Assembly: GCF_040115645.1 (NCBI RefSeq)
Contig: NC_089550.1
Span: 682,001-746,000, forward strand
DNA from: Euwallacea fornicatus
Lineage: Eukaryota > Arthropoda > Insecta > Coleoptera > Curculionidae
Reading direction: 5' to 3'
DNA: 64,000 nucleotides
The translations under genes were made by a program, and so were the position numbers. Below the pieces are notes generated by a model. That model made no database searches. It was given only the letters and a program-made list of their open reading frames with translations, and was not told the origin of the DNA. Below, piece by piece: positions 37,193 to 49,659 of the stretch. How positions within the stretch are numbered: the first letter of the stretch is position 1; every line of letters begins with the position of its first letter.

Positions 37193-39048
37193 GAAAAAAT
37201 TTACCGACGATCTCTCGCAGTTATTATGATAATTATCGTCCACTTATCGAAACTAGTGCGGCCACGTTACGAGCCTTTTCCCGTTCGTTCCAGGCGTTCG
37301 GTACAGAACTCCTAAAGGTGCCTTTAAGTTGTACTTTTGCAATGCAAAACGTATTATTATTCACTTACAGATAATATATTTGCACTACATGGCAGGTAAG
37401 CGAGAACAAGGCAGAGCATAATAATTTATTTAAAACGAATTATCTCGAGTTCCGTTAATTCGCGATCGCCAAATTTAATTTTCTTCGAACCTCTGCTGAT
37501 GTTTGATTACAGATCACTGACAAAAATGGCTACTTAATAATTGAAACTCTGATTTATTAACGCTGTTGTGCCAACTCAGAGCCAAAACGTCCGCGAAACA
37601 AAGTTTAATCTCTTAAAAGAATCGAGACCACCTGAAATACCCCGAATAAATTATCGATTAAAATATACGTCACTAAAATATCTGGTTAGTTATTGAAGCG
37701 AAATGGGGGGGAAAAAAAAAACAAAGAAATTCGGTAACCTTCCTAAACAAAACTTGAAACGTAAAAAATGAAGTCCAATTTGGTCCTTTTGTCAAACGCT
37801 TTTATTGGACAGGGCCCCATAATTCTCTTCAGAATTATTCGACTTTATATGATCTGAAAATAGCCTATATAAAAAGAACGACCCTCTCGCAAACTTTTTG
37901 GATGAAATCGAAAGACAAGGAAGCCCCTTCCCTTTGAGGGCTTATCTCCTTACGTAAGCGCGCGTACATGCATAAAAAATATGCGTACATTAAAAACTGA
38001 GGAGCTTTCTCTAGTGAGTCCTTGATATTTCATCTGCTCGCGAAATAACCTATTAAACCATAAACCGAGACCCTTCTGGCATCCGTCAATCCACTTCATT
38101 ATCGATCTCCATAATTTCCATCGTGGAGACCGCCCTTTATTAGAACTACGTCGAAAGCAAAAAGGGCTTCATCAGTTTATCACTTGTCAGTTACAGTCAG
38201 CACATGGTCCGATTCGTCGGGGTTGCGGGAGGTCGAGAAGAGGTGGATGGAGATTTATTTATTTCCTTTTGTTTTCTGCTATAAATACAATGGTGCACAC
38301 ACGTGGATGGAAAAACCCTATATGTATGTTTGTTTGTAGTGAAGGAAATTAGAGGGTTGCTGAGTTAAAAAACGACTGTTCCGCTGCAGGACAGAATTAA
38401 CTTTGATAGCTGTATTGATTGCGTTGTTTTTAAAATTGTTGTGGTTTAGGGCTCCTCTAATGTGCCTATCGTAGCAGACAACTGACATTCACCCCTATGA
38501 TGGAATACAAATGTTACCTAAACAGGCCTGGTTGCAGGTAATCTCAACAGGATTTCCATGTATACCTAAAGCACGACTATTAAATCAACATTAGCCTTTC
38601 GTGGTGGGGGAGAATTTCTATCGGGTGAAGAATTTTATGCCCCTACCCAAGCCCGCAGTAATTAAGGCACGTTGAAGGCTTATTTTCGTCCAGCGAGACA
38701 TTGAAATTTTAACATTTCCTTTTAATGAATTATCAACGATTTACATAGGACGATAAGGTGGAACTGCCCGGTTCGGTAGGAATGTTTCCCGTTCCGGAAA
38801 AAATGGGATGAGACAACAGATGACTACGTCATTAAGATCAAAGTTGATACTTTCTCCCCCACCCTCGACTTGTCATAAGTTGTGTTCGCAAGAAGGGCCT
38901 CCAACTAAGCTTGAAAATGCAACTGCGAGCTTGAATTGGTTCTACTCCCCAACCGAGATATTCTAGATCAGCAACAGAACGCGCACATTTACCTTAACTC
39001 GGTCGAATTCGTATCTGTTGCCGTTTTCAAAATCTCCATGTCCATCTC
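37193..39048. other. non-genic stretch
   Basis: No gene. CCTATATAAAAAG at 37864-37876 is TATA-like. Purine and A/G-homopolymer runs lie at 37706-37723. Confidence 0.6.
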
Positions 39049-39414
39049 TGGTTCAAATCGCGTCACAAAGCGTAACGATTGAGAGTCGCCTTACGTAAAA
39101 TGACGAGCCGCATAAACTCAATGTGCTAAAAAAGGACGAAGATATGTTTGAAGGTCTGAGCATAACCATTTTCTTTTGCACAGTTGCCTCCTAACCCGTT
39201 GACGTTTTGGTTGAATTTGGTGCTTTAAACCGTTGGGTTTTTCGTTCATCAACTTCGGGGATAAAAATTAAAATAAAAAAATTAGCGATAAAAAAGCTGA
39301 TAGCGTTGCACCAATACCTAACAAATTTTTGTTGCATATTCATTTTGGAGGTACGTCTCATCACTGCTGATATGAAACCTGTGACGTGCATAAAAAGTTA
39401 CGCGATTTGAACCA
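39049..39414. mobile_element. TGGTTC-family MITE, copy D
   Basis: The right end AAAAGTTACGCGATTTGAACCA is intact and followed by TA. The left end TGGTTCAAATCGCGTCAC has lost about 20 bases of the terminal repeat compared with copies C and E, which leaves the arms unequal. The core shares CGATTGAGAGTCGCCTTACG, GGACGAAGATATGTTTGAAG and TCACTGCTGATATGAAACC. Non-coding. Confidence 0.85.
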
Positions 39415-41771
39415 TAATTAAATATGACTTCGGGGCCACCTGCATGAAGGGCAAATAAAAAATAAGCCGCAGATTTAAAAAGGGCTTTGTCGTGAATGAA
39501 GTTACTTTTATCACGAACAAAAATTGTTCTTGCACTCTTTTGCAAGTAAATTAGAAATGCCATTAGAATGATTTACGGTAGAATATCGGCAATTACGTGC
39601 AAGTACCATGTAACGAACCTTGATTTTGATACTGTTAGGTAATATTATTATGCACAGCAGGCAGTTGGTTCGCGGTAATGCCTTAGTATTTCTATGACGA
39701 TCACGTGTGTCGATTCAGGATTTTGGAATACAAACAAAACGAACGTCACCTCCAGGTGTTCATGATGAAACAGCAGTAGGAGAAAAAGCGTTGTATAAAA
39801 CTCGAAAATAAAGCGTGTTACTTCCCTCGTCCGAATTACTGACCCCGTTTGCAGTAGATCGTAAGCCTTCCTCTCTCTCGTAACGTAAATACGTCTTATT
39901 ATCTAGTTGTGTAATATACTATTTTATACGGAACTTTCAAGGAAGCTCTAAATTGAATATACCTGAAATCAATAAATGTCAAAACAAATTCCTCTCCGAG
40001 GTAATGATTCGAAATAAACTACATATTTTCTCATTCCTCTAGCTGCCACTACACAATTGTTGATAGAATTTAATTTGTTATGTTTCAGCGAAATTAACAA
40101 AACAATTTTTTCCCGAATTTCGGAAAAAAAAATGTGACAGTCCCCCTAATCAAAGCGAGTCACTAAATGGGTTTGATGAGGTAACTAGTTACGTGACGAA
40201 ACCAGGTACTTCATTTATTAACTAAATTAACAAATAGGACTTGGACCGAGACTCGTCGTTGCTGTTGTTACTTGCAAATATAGAAATTTCAGCTCGGCGC
40301 AGTTAAACGTTCTACGTTTCCATTTTAGTTCTTCATCGTGCGGCCCAACCGGAAAAAATCATACATGAAACTAATCGGGAAAATGTTATTTTAAGGCACC
40401 TCGCTTTGCTGGGCAGAATCCCCACTCGTCGCACAAAACTATCTTTACGAACAAGGTACACAACCAGCTAATACGCGTGCAGAAAATGAAAATTATGCAT
40501 ATGCGAAATGTTCTCATATTTATCCTGGGTGGAACTCGATTGTTTCCCTTCATTTTTCCATGCCCGGTTTCACTACATAAATATGTGCACGGAATAAACC
40601 TAAACTAAAACCTATATTTATGGACAATAAAATATGAACTTTCCAACCTACTCGTGTTTTTTCCTACCATCCTAAACTAGATTAACAATTTTTCCATTAT
40701 AATTTTTAAACGTAATGGCTTTCGCCTAACTAAAAATACCAAAACGTCACTCTATCACAGATCCATTAGCATAACCATTACGCTTATTTATTTAAATTTT
40801 ATTACAATTTTAAATTCACAAAGCCGTCATGAAATTAATTTTTATATCCAAGTTCAGTGGCGCGTGTGCAATGCGCTCTGCAACTCCCGCTTTTAATACG
40901 ATTACGAAGAATAATGCCGTTTTCATGCTTGGAAACTTGCCACTTGGAAATTTTATATTGCGAATCGCTGACGTTTTCCTCTTCTACAAATAAATATGTA
41001 TGTAAGGTCAAACTATACGTTTAAAATGTAAATGAAATGATACAGCGTTGGTGAGGTTTATCATTCGTTGGGGGGGCAGACGTTAAAAAATAAATCAACT
41101 GTGGTAATAGTGAAAATCAAATAATGTAAATTTGGGCAATTATTTGGGTGGCGTAATAACAACAATAATTCCAGTAACATAAAGGCATTGCTCCAACAAA
41201 GCAAACATGTTTACATGGAATTCTCATAAAATGCATCGCAAAACCGGCAAACGCACTAATTAACAGACTTGTATACATATGAAAACATGCCGTGTATAAA
41301 AATTCAAAATTAAAACAATCCACTGTTGTGGGGGAGAACTTGTATCTTCCTCTTCAACAAAAATAGCAACTTAACTCCATGAGTAAGCGAGAACAATGCT
41401 TTCAAAGGAACGTATCCAGTAAGGTTTTGTTAGAACAGAAGCTTACAAAAAAAATATATATATACAGTTTATGCATTTTAGGGAAGGTGATTACACGATC
41501 AAACGTTAAGTTACCACTTGGGATAAACAACATCAAAAATGCTCTTTCAGTTTCAGTTCAGCTTTGAACATTTTCCACGTCTTACAAGATTGAGATTCGA
41601 AAGAGAATAATTTATAATCGATTTGAACGCCTTCAATAAACGCGTGATATGTAGATATCCCGTGAAATATCCGAAACACTACAATTTGTCGAATGTGCTA
41701 TTTCAAGTTATTGAAAATTAAAATTTTAAATTAATTTAATTAATTATTTAATTAAAAAAAAAACAGTTGTT
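39415..41771. other. AT-rich non-genic stretch
   Basis: No gene recognised. Very AT-rich text around 40560-41030, with no repeats of defined ends. Confidence 0.6.
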
Positions 41772-42772
41772 TTGCCGTTCGTAAATAGCTGGTCAGAGGT
41801 GCTGCCCCTATTGGATGCTCCTGGTACTGCTACAAATCTCCTAAGAAAACGTTCCGAATCAGTGATTCCTAAGATTATTCATCTCAATTTTGACGATCAA
41901 ACTGAGATGCGGGTTGTCTTCGTTCTTGTGCCCTATCCTCAACGTCTCCTTACCGTTGAAGGAGCAGAAATCAGAGTTGATTGGTGGGTTCCAGGGATGC
42001 TAAAGGTGTCTGGTCACATGTAGAAAAATCGTCTTTACGTAATTATTTTTGATCTAGTTACGATATGGACCAACGATGTGAAACATGTAATAGTGCTATA
42101 ATTGCTCTCAGAAATTTTGCACTTAAAAAACAGGAGTTGTTAGAGCTTCGAAGTCGACATTTTGAAGTTATTAACCTGAAAACTGATGATCCTGCTGCAA
42201 CGTGAAATAACCTACACCATCATTTTAACCACTCTTCCCTTATGTGGTATATTAGTCCTTCATAAACCCCCTTCGTTGTTGAAAATAACATTTTCTCTGA
42301 TCAAGGAATTTTCTGTTCATATATCTTTGAGTGCGAAGTACGAAAAACAACTGAGGAGAAAGATACGCTTTACGTGAAGAATTTTAAGGTTGTTCCATTA
42401 AACTTTTGCAGTGGCCAAGAGATAAGCGGTCAGAATCTCCCAAAACGACCCGACGCGTCCGCAATAAAGAATTGAAACGTCGAAAACGGAGTGACACCGG
42501 TGACACCGTCCGTAATTTCTCCCGGAGTACACCGGAATCTGCAATGAAATCAGGAGCAACGGGAGCATTGTCTACTTGTCCCGATTTTCGTGGCCTGCAT
42601 CTCAACAGAGACGTCGCGACGCTCTGTTTATCTGTATTTCGGATGGCCTAAAATGGTTTACGTGCTGCCGCAGAGACTTTATTTCTCTTTTTGTCTGAGA
42701 AATCGTTTCCAGACAGGTGAGTTTTATAGCGACGGGGAAAAAGGAAAAACTATATCCTGGAGTAAAACATGA
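41772..42772 (+). pseudogene. coding-like relic or unrecognised exons
   Basis: Four pieces are coding-like. At 41772-42023 an 83-codon frame contains VVFVLVPYPQRLL and EGAEIRVDWW. At 42065-42205 a 46-codon frame begins with a two-Cys motif (CETC) and contains ALKKQELLELRSRHFEV. The same frame resumes to 42473 (ENNIFSDQGIF, KDTLYVKNFKVV) with stops in between. At 42406-42651 a second frame after TTTTGCAG is rich in Arg, Lys and Ser (WPRDKRSESPKTTRRVRNKE). A strong donor-like AGGTGAGT is at 42716. Composition is more balanced than the flanks. I do not recognise a family. It may be a decayed gene, or exons split by introns that I cannot resolve. Confidence 0.25.
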
Positions 42773-42893
42773 TTTGGCCCTGACGAATTCAATTTCGATC
42801 AAAAACGCTGGGTCTAGAAATATCTTTGAGGATAAACGGTGTCGCGTTAGCCATTTTTTGAGAAGCACCTACTACACGAGACATACATAGGTA

Positions 42894-43263
42894 TAGTTCA
42901 AATCACGTCACTATTTGTTCACGTCACAAAATGTAACAAATGAGAATCGCCTTACGTAAAATGACGAACCGTATCAATTTAACGTGCTAAAAAAGGATAA
43001 AGATATATTTCGATGTCTAAACAAACCACCATTTTTTGCGCGATTGCCCCTTGATTTGTTGCCGTTGCGGTTCCAATTTTGACGATTTTTTTTTTCTTTC
43101 GAGAACTAAAATGGTGCTCCTGACTACTTATTATCGGTGTTGTCGCTGTTAAGGTTGATATAATAATTGCAGCGGCCCCGTTACATATTAACTTTGAAAA
43201 GATGCGGCATCACTGCCGATTTGAAGCCTGTGACGTGCACGAAAAGTTACGTCATTTGAACCA
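42894..43263. mobile_element. TGGTTC-family MITE, copy E
   Basis: About 370 bp, flanked by TA at 42892-42893 and 43264-43265. The left end reads TAGTTCAAATCACGTCAC and the right end GTTACGTCATTTGAACCA. The core contains CACAAAATGTAACAAATGAG, TCGCCTTACGTAAAATGACG and CACTGCCGATTTGAAGCC. It carries the GTGCTCCTGACTACTTATTA block that is shared only with copy C, which defines a subfamily. Confidence 0.88.
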
Positions 43264-43265
43264 TA

Positions 43266-44442
43266 AGAGATTGCGCTCTGTGCACTGTATCTAAGCAACA
43301 AAAAATGAGCAAGAAGACCGTTCATCCTCGCCCTGAGATCGTTTTTATGTAGATAGCAGGTTAAACAACAGAATTCAGGAAGTTCAGTCACCCTTAGAAC
43401 GGTTCTACTTCTAAAAGATACGGCGCCTAGGAAGAACGAAAACGAATGCCAAAGACTGTGAGCGCAGATTGCGATTTTTACTAACAAAATCTTTCAATTC
43501 CTGGCAACCCTCAGAGAAACCCTTGAGACGAGAGAGTTCTGAAGGATAAAAAGCACTCTTCCGGATGATGGACGGCGAAAACACAGGACAATTATTTATA
43601 TCAAAACCCAGGATGTTTTTTTTAACATGAGCCATAGGCAAAATTACCTAACGGGTAGTCATGATTTATGGGGATCGTTTAAGTGTTTTGCAACTGGCAT
43701 TACCTACGTATGTTGGGATTGTGACAGGAACGCTCAGCAAAAATGCAAACCTTTTCATTGTTTTCTTTTGTGTTCCTCAAGATCGAGTGGCAGGAAAGTT
43801 CGTAATATGGTTTCAATGGAGCTTTGCTGACACAACCCACAGGTAAAATGCGAGTCGAAAAACACACCGGCTACAATTTAACATCGAATCATTTCATCAA
43901 GTCGGTGAAGCTGAAAAATCGAGTGAAAATTTAGAATCCTGGACACCCGTAAGAGATCAGGAAAAAATAAAAAAGTCAGTGGGTTGCGCAGCTGCAGCTA
44001 ATAAAATAATGTAATTAAAGATCGGACACTATGGACCTTACATTTCTGGACACGATGGTGAAAACAAAGGCTCTAGGTTTGTCTCTCCTGTTCCACCTTG
44101 CCTTCGGGTGGTTAATGAAAGTTTATATTATTAAATCTCCGTTCTTCAAAATTTCTGCGAGCGAAAAAATGTTCATGGAAACGACAAAATTAGAGCAGAA
44201 CATTGGGAGTTTCACTGTTTCCATGGAAATTATCTTCCCGGCACAATTACTAGGAGTTAGAAAACTCAGGCCCAACGTTCGAGCAGATTTTTAGGGTGAG
44301 CAGCGGAACTCTGCCCGGCACGATTAGATCCAACTACAGTTAACTCTGCAATGAGAGTATGTCACGTGTAGCTGGCAATTAAATAAAAATGACGTAATTA
44401 CATAACTGAGAGTGGTGTAATAAATCTTTGTAATATTTTCAG
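43266..44442. other. non-genic stretch with unrecognised small frames
   Basis: No gene recognised. An 87-codon frame at 44031-44294 starts with an in-context ATG and has a hydrophobic run (ALGLSLLFHLAFGWLM). It ends at a TAG directly before a GGTGAGC donor-like string. A near X-box, GTTTCCATGGAAAT, lies in it at 44217-44230. Confidence 0.4.
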
Positions 44443-44751
44443 ATTTCCATTCTTATGCCACTCTCGAAAAATACAAAAATATCCTCTCGGGTTACAGTAT
44501 ATGGATATGTGATATATGCATGTGTTTGTGAACCTATAATATCTCTGGATGTTTTTGTAACTATTTTGGTATCTGTAATAATGGAGCGGCTACGTTCTAA
44601 ATTTAGTTCACTTCTTAGTCACGTAAAAGACAATGTGAAAAATCAAGCTGCTTCTAAACAAGTATCTAGCGGTCACGGGATACGAACAATGATAATTGAT
44701 CACCCCCTCTACTATATTTCTGGCATAAGTTTGGCTTTTTCCCCGCCTTGA
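44443..44751 (+). CDS. hypothetical terminal exon, low confidence
   Basis: A good acceptor-like sequence (TTTGTAATATTTTCAG) ends at 44442. The frame entered from it stays open for about 102 codons to a TGA at 44749-44751. The conceptual peptide has a hydrophobic stretch (VYGYVIYACVCEPIISLDVF) followed by a basic segment (MERLRSKFSSLLSHVKDNVK), as in a small membrane-anchored protein. No family is recognised. An AATAAA lies about 200 bp downstream (near 44943). It may be a chance frame. Confidence 0.15.
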   Translation: MSILMPLSKNTKISSRVTVYGYVIYACVCEPIISLDVFVTILVSVIMERLRSKFSSLLSHVKDNVKNQAASKQVSSGHGIRTMIIDHPLYYISGISLAFSPP

Positions 44752-45038
44752 CCGTCCTTAAAAACTTTCCAAAACTTCTGCTCGTCCTCCGATGTTTTTC
44801 TTTTGTCTATAATATACGAACATATCCACGAGTTAAGGCTTTTAACAAGCTGCATTCAGAAACTTTCTGAAAACTGATCTGTACGGTAGAAAATTGGAAG
44901 ATACAGTTAAGGACGGCCTTTCAGAGCCTAATGACTGGTACGTAATAAAAGCATCAAGTTGCAGTTTCGAAATAATTTAGGATTCCGAATTTGTGCTAAC
45001 AAAGCATAGTCAACGCTCTAAATATCTTCTTTATATAT

Positions 45039-45078
45039 TTCGGTTGCTACAATATCTACCCGCATTGTAGCAACCGAA
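45039..45078. repeat. perfect 15-bp hairpin
   Basis: TTCGGTTGCTACAAT pairs exactly with ATTGTAGCAACCGAA across a 10-base loop. No coding context; it could be a palindromic transposon core. Confidence 0.9.
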
Positions 45079-45904
45079 GATGCACAGTTCGTAGACGTAT
45101 AGAAGTACAAGATAGATTTGTGTTAATGCAGTTAAATTGACTAATGCTCTGGATTTAAGTTCAATCGAAGTTCAGCCCCGGCTGTGATCGGGGCGAGATT
45201 TTTCGTTTTTTGTCCACATCTCCGTATTAGCTGCGGGTAGAATTTCAAATGAATAAAATACACATACAAGTGAACCTTGGACCTCTGCCCGACTGGATCT
45301 ATTTAAGATTGCACATTAAGTTCAGCATTAAACAGTTCGAAGTTACAATGCCGAGAGTGCTACGCAAACCTCACCATTACCGCACGTTTCGATCAAAAAT
45401 TGTCTCTTGTCGTTAAACTTGCACGCATGCGGGAAGTTATTTTTTTTTTTTAGGAATTACGAAAACTGATCTCTTTAGATAACGATCTTTTATCGCCAAA
45501 TTCAATCTCTGTGCACAACGGTTAAATTGGTATAACGTATGCTGGAATTCAAGCACTGATAAAGGGGAAATTAGTTAACTACAACCTGATAAACCTATAG
45601 CATAATTCAATCACGACTTAATTAACGACCGAGTCATATGCATGGCTCCCATTGGACATGTCAAACGTGTTTTTCTCACCTACATTCACATTCAACCCAT
45701 ATTTCCGATTCTCCAATTTCCTACGCTTTGTCGGTTGAAATGGATCTATTAGTATAACAGGCCGCATACAAATTGCATTTGGCAATTAGCCTTCAATCCA
45801 TATATCTCTCAGAATACCACATCAGACACCTAAAGTGTTGCCTATTATTGGTGCCTGTCTGAAAGTTACTCCTTGATAAGACCCTTTAATGTGGCTCTCT
45901 GGTG

Positions 45905-46205
45905 TACAGGGTGATCAAAATTCTACGTTTATATTGGAGATGGTCTTCCAGTTAGTTCTCCAAAAAAGGCATCGAGAGTGCCTTATTCGTTTTTCTCCAT
46001 CTCCTGAAGTTACACTGGCATCCTTCGCAAGCATGTGATTTTATTCGCTCCGTACTTCTTGTGACTCAACAGAAGTTCGATTTTTCCATATTGGCACTAT
46101 CGAAAACGACTATTCGTTCCTACCAGATAAATTTTACTGAAAAAGAGCCGTCGCCGCAAACATACTTACGTCTTGAGAACTGAAGTGGACCACCCTGGTT
46201 TACAA
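45905..46205. mobile_element. possible degenerate MITE
   Basis: GTACAGGGTGATCAAAATTC at the left and GGACCACCCTGGTTTAC at the right form a weak inverted pair with TACAGGGTG-like ends. Internal TCTCCATCTCC and GGAGATGG strings also oppose. No better evidence. Confidence 0.3.
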
Positions 46206-48002
46206 GTTATTAGTATGCAGGTGGACTTAATAGGGCTTTTAAACACATTTTAACACTGAAGACGAATCTGCCTTTAAATTAATGGTTTCTTGTTTCCCGT
46301 GCTCTATACGGGAACGGTCTTTCACCTCAATCTTCTAATAGCATTTTTTATATACTGCAAGCGGGACGGTCACGGAGGTTTAGGAAAATTGAAGATGTTT
46401 TAAATTGGAAGTAGAGCCAAACAGTCGATATGGCCACATAAAAGTTGTCGTCTGGAGAATTGTATTATTATCAAACCCATTGAAATCGTAAAAGTTCCCA
46501 TTTTGTTTGATCTAGTGGGGAGTTTAAAAATTCCACTTCACTAAGAAGAAATTGTGCAGTTTCAAATGAAAATTTCGGTAAACTCGATTAGAGAAAAATC
46601 GAGTAAAAAAAAGTCATTTTTCTCGCATCTTTAATACACAATATTGCGTGACAAGGAGTCATGAAAGGAAAACAGACATCCCTCCATATTGACGTCACTT
46701 GAATCAAGTAATGACTCACAACTCACTTAACGACTTTCGGAGTTTTTGCCTTGCATCCTCTGGCGAAAAGAAGTTGTTACAACGCACAAAGACAGCACGA
46801 AAAGCATTCAAACCCGTTGAAATGAAGCTCAGATCCCAAATTTCCTTTTCCAATTTCTTTGTGGTCGATCCAACGTTCCAGTTGTCCCTTTGATGCCTAC
46901 CAAATTTGATAAGAAGACGACAACAAAATGATGAAACATACTCATGTGTTATGATGATGTTCAAGGCGGCCAAACACCCCTAAATGTTAAATGATCGACG
47001 CGAACCCGACCAATATCTATAGCCGTATGGTGAGAAATAATTTTTGCAATCGCTAGAGATTAAAATCTCTATGGAATTTTAATGCAACATGTCCTGATAC
47101 ATGGCTGGATTAGTGTGCAGTCCCGTTAAAGTCGGTGGCATTTCGTAACTTATCCTTGAGATCATTCAGGATTCCGTTCGCGATAACACTCACGATTTCG
47201 TCTAATTCACGCAGATTGAAATGAGTCAAAATAAATATCTCTTTTCCTTCGTTATTTTTTTAGCCGATATTTCCCGAAATTCTACACGTGGTAAGGGTGT
47301 TCGAAATTGCCCAATTGAAAGCCTCAGCGGTTAGGTGTAAGGAGATTTTACCATGGAAATAATGTACCACACGGCCATCTTCCTTATTGCACTAAATGGT
47401 AATTTTTTTACAACAGGATCTAATTACGAGGGCTTTTTAAATGATGCATCGCAAGATGCATACCTCCCCTGCCGTTTTTCTAATAACGTATAACACTGTA
47501 CACCATAATAATATGTATATGCATTCACTTTTCATACCATCTTCCTTCTATTCCATTAAATTAATACATATCTTCGGGGGGTTTCCAAAACTGTAAAAGT
47601 TTGTAGCGATGTTAATAAGTTTTGTCCGTAAAATAGACGGGAAAATTAATTCTGAGTTATAACTGAACGTGACCGGTTTAGAGAACATATACAAACCAGA
47701 GTAAAATAATACATGCAAGGTTAACAGTTGCAGGTTATCACGTCATATGTTCACAAGTATCTTCTCGTAAACCTTGTATGAAACTTGTACCTTTGATTTC
47801 GAAACGTGATGGGGAACCCGTTCTTGGATCCCGGGGGGTAATTTTTTGGCACTATTATTCATGTGTAAAAAGACACCTTCTTCGTTCCCCAAATTAATAA
47901 CCCCGCGAACTAAAGAAAGGCATTACCATATACACGAGGTCGGCAATAGTTGAGTCCCTCAGAACTCGTGATCTGGCAATAATTGGTCCCCACCTCGCCA
48001 CG

Positions 48003-48084
48003 CATTGACCCTCACCGCGCAACACTCCGACGGTCCAACTGCGCAGCGTACCGAACTTAATCACAGGTGAGCCTCAGAGTACAC
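48003..48084 (+). other. GC-richer patch with donor-like site
   Basis: CpG-containing text ends in ATCACAGGTGAGC, which fits a 5' splice site (CAG|GTGAGC at 48064). No frame or promoter signal confirms an exon. Confidence 0.15.
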
Positions 48085-49659
48085 TTAATGACGAGAGTCA
48101 GTCTCCACCTCACGCACAAACGCCAAACCAGGCGTCAAAGCTACGATGGCAGAATGGCAAATGGTGTTGATCCCTGGAGAAATCCGTTCGACTGGCCCTC
48201 CTTAACCAAAAATGATCCTTTCCTCTCTACTAGCCGCTAGTAAGTTTAGTGTGAATATTATTATTTTCCGCATTTCTGTGATCGACCCCTTTCTCGTTTA
48301 ATTAATACACATTCTTCAAGTTTATGCTTTTCTTGGGGCTAACGAAGGTTCACCCTAAAGGTATTATTTGGGACTCTTCTATCACATAAAACCTACTAGA
48401 GGTCAGTACTCGAGGCTCTAATACTGCTTCAGAGTCATCCTCCTGCTAACCCCGAACAAACTGGATTGAATAAAATAAAAGTGGCCAGTTGTGCGCTTGC
48501 AACTCAGCGCCATGTATAAATTCCTCCAGTTCTAGCTTTCTTTCATACATTGTGACGCGCCATAATAAAGCAGGGTGAAAAACAACGCACAGAAGCCCGA
48601 ACCCTGTATCGCTTTCGAGATATACTCGAACCCCCTACACTTCTTTCTAAAGCACTATAAATATGAATTTGACTCAGTGCCTTCCACTTCACTGTGTGAG
48701 CATTACTCTATCTTATCTGTACCATCAATCTACTCTGTCTCGTGGTATTTGAAAGGGGTTGTAACCACCGAAGGAAATCTATCATTGACTAGGGAACGTA
48801 TCAAACTGGTAAGGGCGGCGAAAATTTTCAAACTCACGTCCGATCGATCTTGTATTAGACCTAAAATAAAACTCCGAAAGCATTATTATTTCTTTCCTCC
48901 CTCCCTGTTAGCGCATTGTATTACGTAATCGAATATACACTAGAAACGGTTGAATAGAATTAGCATTGCAGTTGAGTCCTTATTGCCCATAACTAGGAGA
49001 AGACGAGGCGAAGCGTAAAATAAAAATGCAAACGATCATCAGTTGATGCGACTCAATCAACTGTGATGTTGATTACAGATATATTATTTTTGTTGGGAGG
49101 AACACCCGAAGCTGTTATCTCGCTCACACACCCCTGGCCCTTCCCATTAGGATATAGCCATTAAAGTTTCATATTCATCCCCAGACAGGCTTAAACATTA
49201 AAGTAGACTTAGGATCCAGTCACGCAGACTATTAATTTGTCCGCAGTATTTCAATCAGGCCTTATCTTTCCAACAACAAACTTTCCATTGGAAAACTATA
49301 AGTTAACAAAACAAAACCCGTGAAGGGTGTCGGCGCAACTTGTCAATAAGGATGGTATTTTTTTAGAAAACACCCTGACATTTACCTAATGGATTTCTCG
49401 AGGTACGTAAAACCCTTCCGATCCCATCAAAGTGCTGTTCGTAACCTTTTCCTCGGGGATAGACAATGGCGTTGTTGCAGGTGAAACAATAGAGGGAAGA
49501 GAAAAACTGTACCTTAGGGTATAAAAAGCTAAAATGCGTTACATAGAATTGTCGATATGGCTTAATAAATAATATAAAATGGGTATATGTACGAATTTTA
49601 AGAACTGTCCCGAAAATGTGCAGGGAATTTCAAGGAATCTCTCTCCATGCAGTACCTAA

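Larger units (their letters stand above)
44752..47990. other. non-genic stretch
   Basis: No gene recognised. It contains the perfect hairpin at 45039-45078 and a possible degenerate element at 45905-46205. The minus-strand 85-codon frame at 46716-46973 has no known motif. Confidence 0.5.

Noticed and set aside
48575..48928. 117-codon frame with TATAAATA and TCAGT nearby
   Set aside because: The TATA and initiator-like strings are only about 20 bases apart and lie inside the frame; no domain.
49319..49380. GGGTGTCGG and AACACCCTGAC as MITE ends
   Set aside because: Only about 50 bases apart and the match is weak; not enough to call an element.
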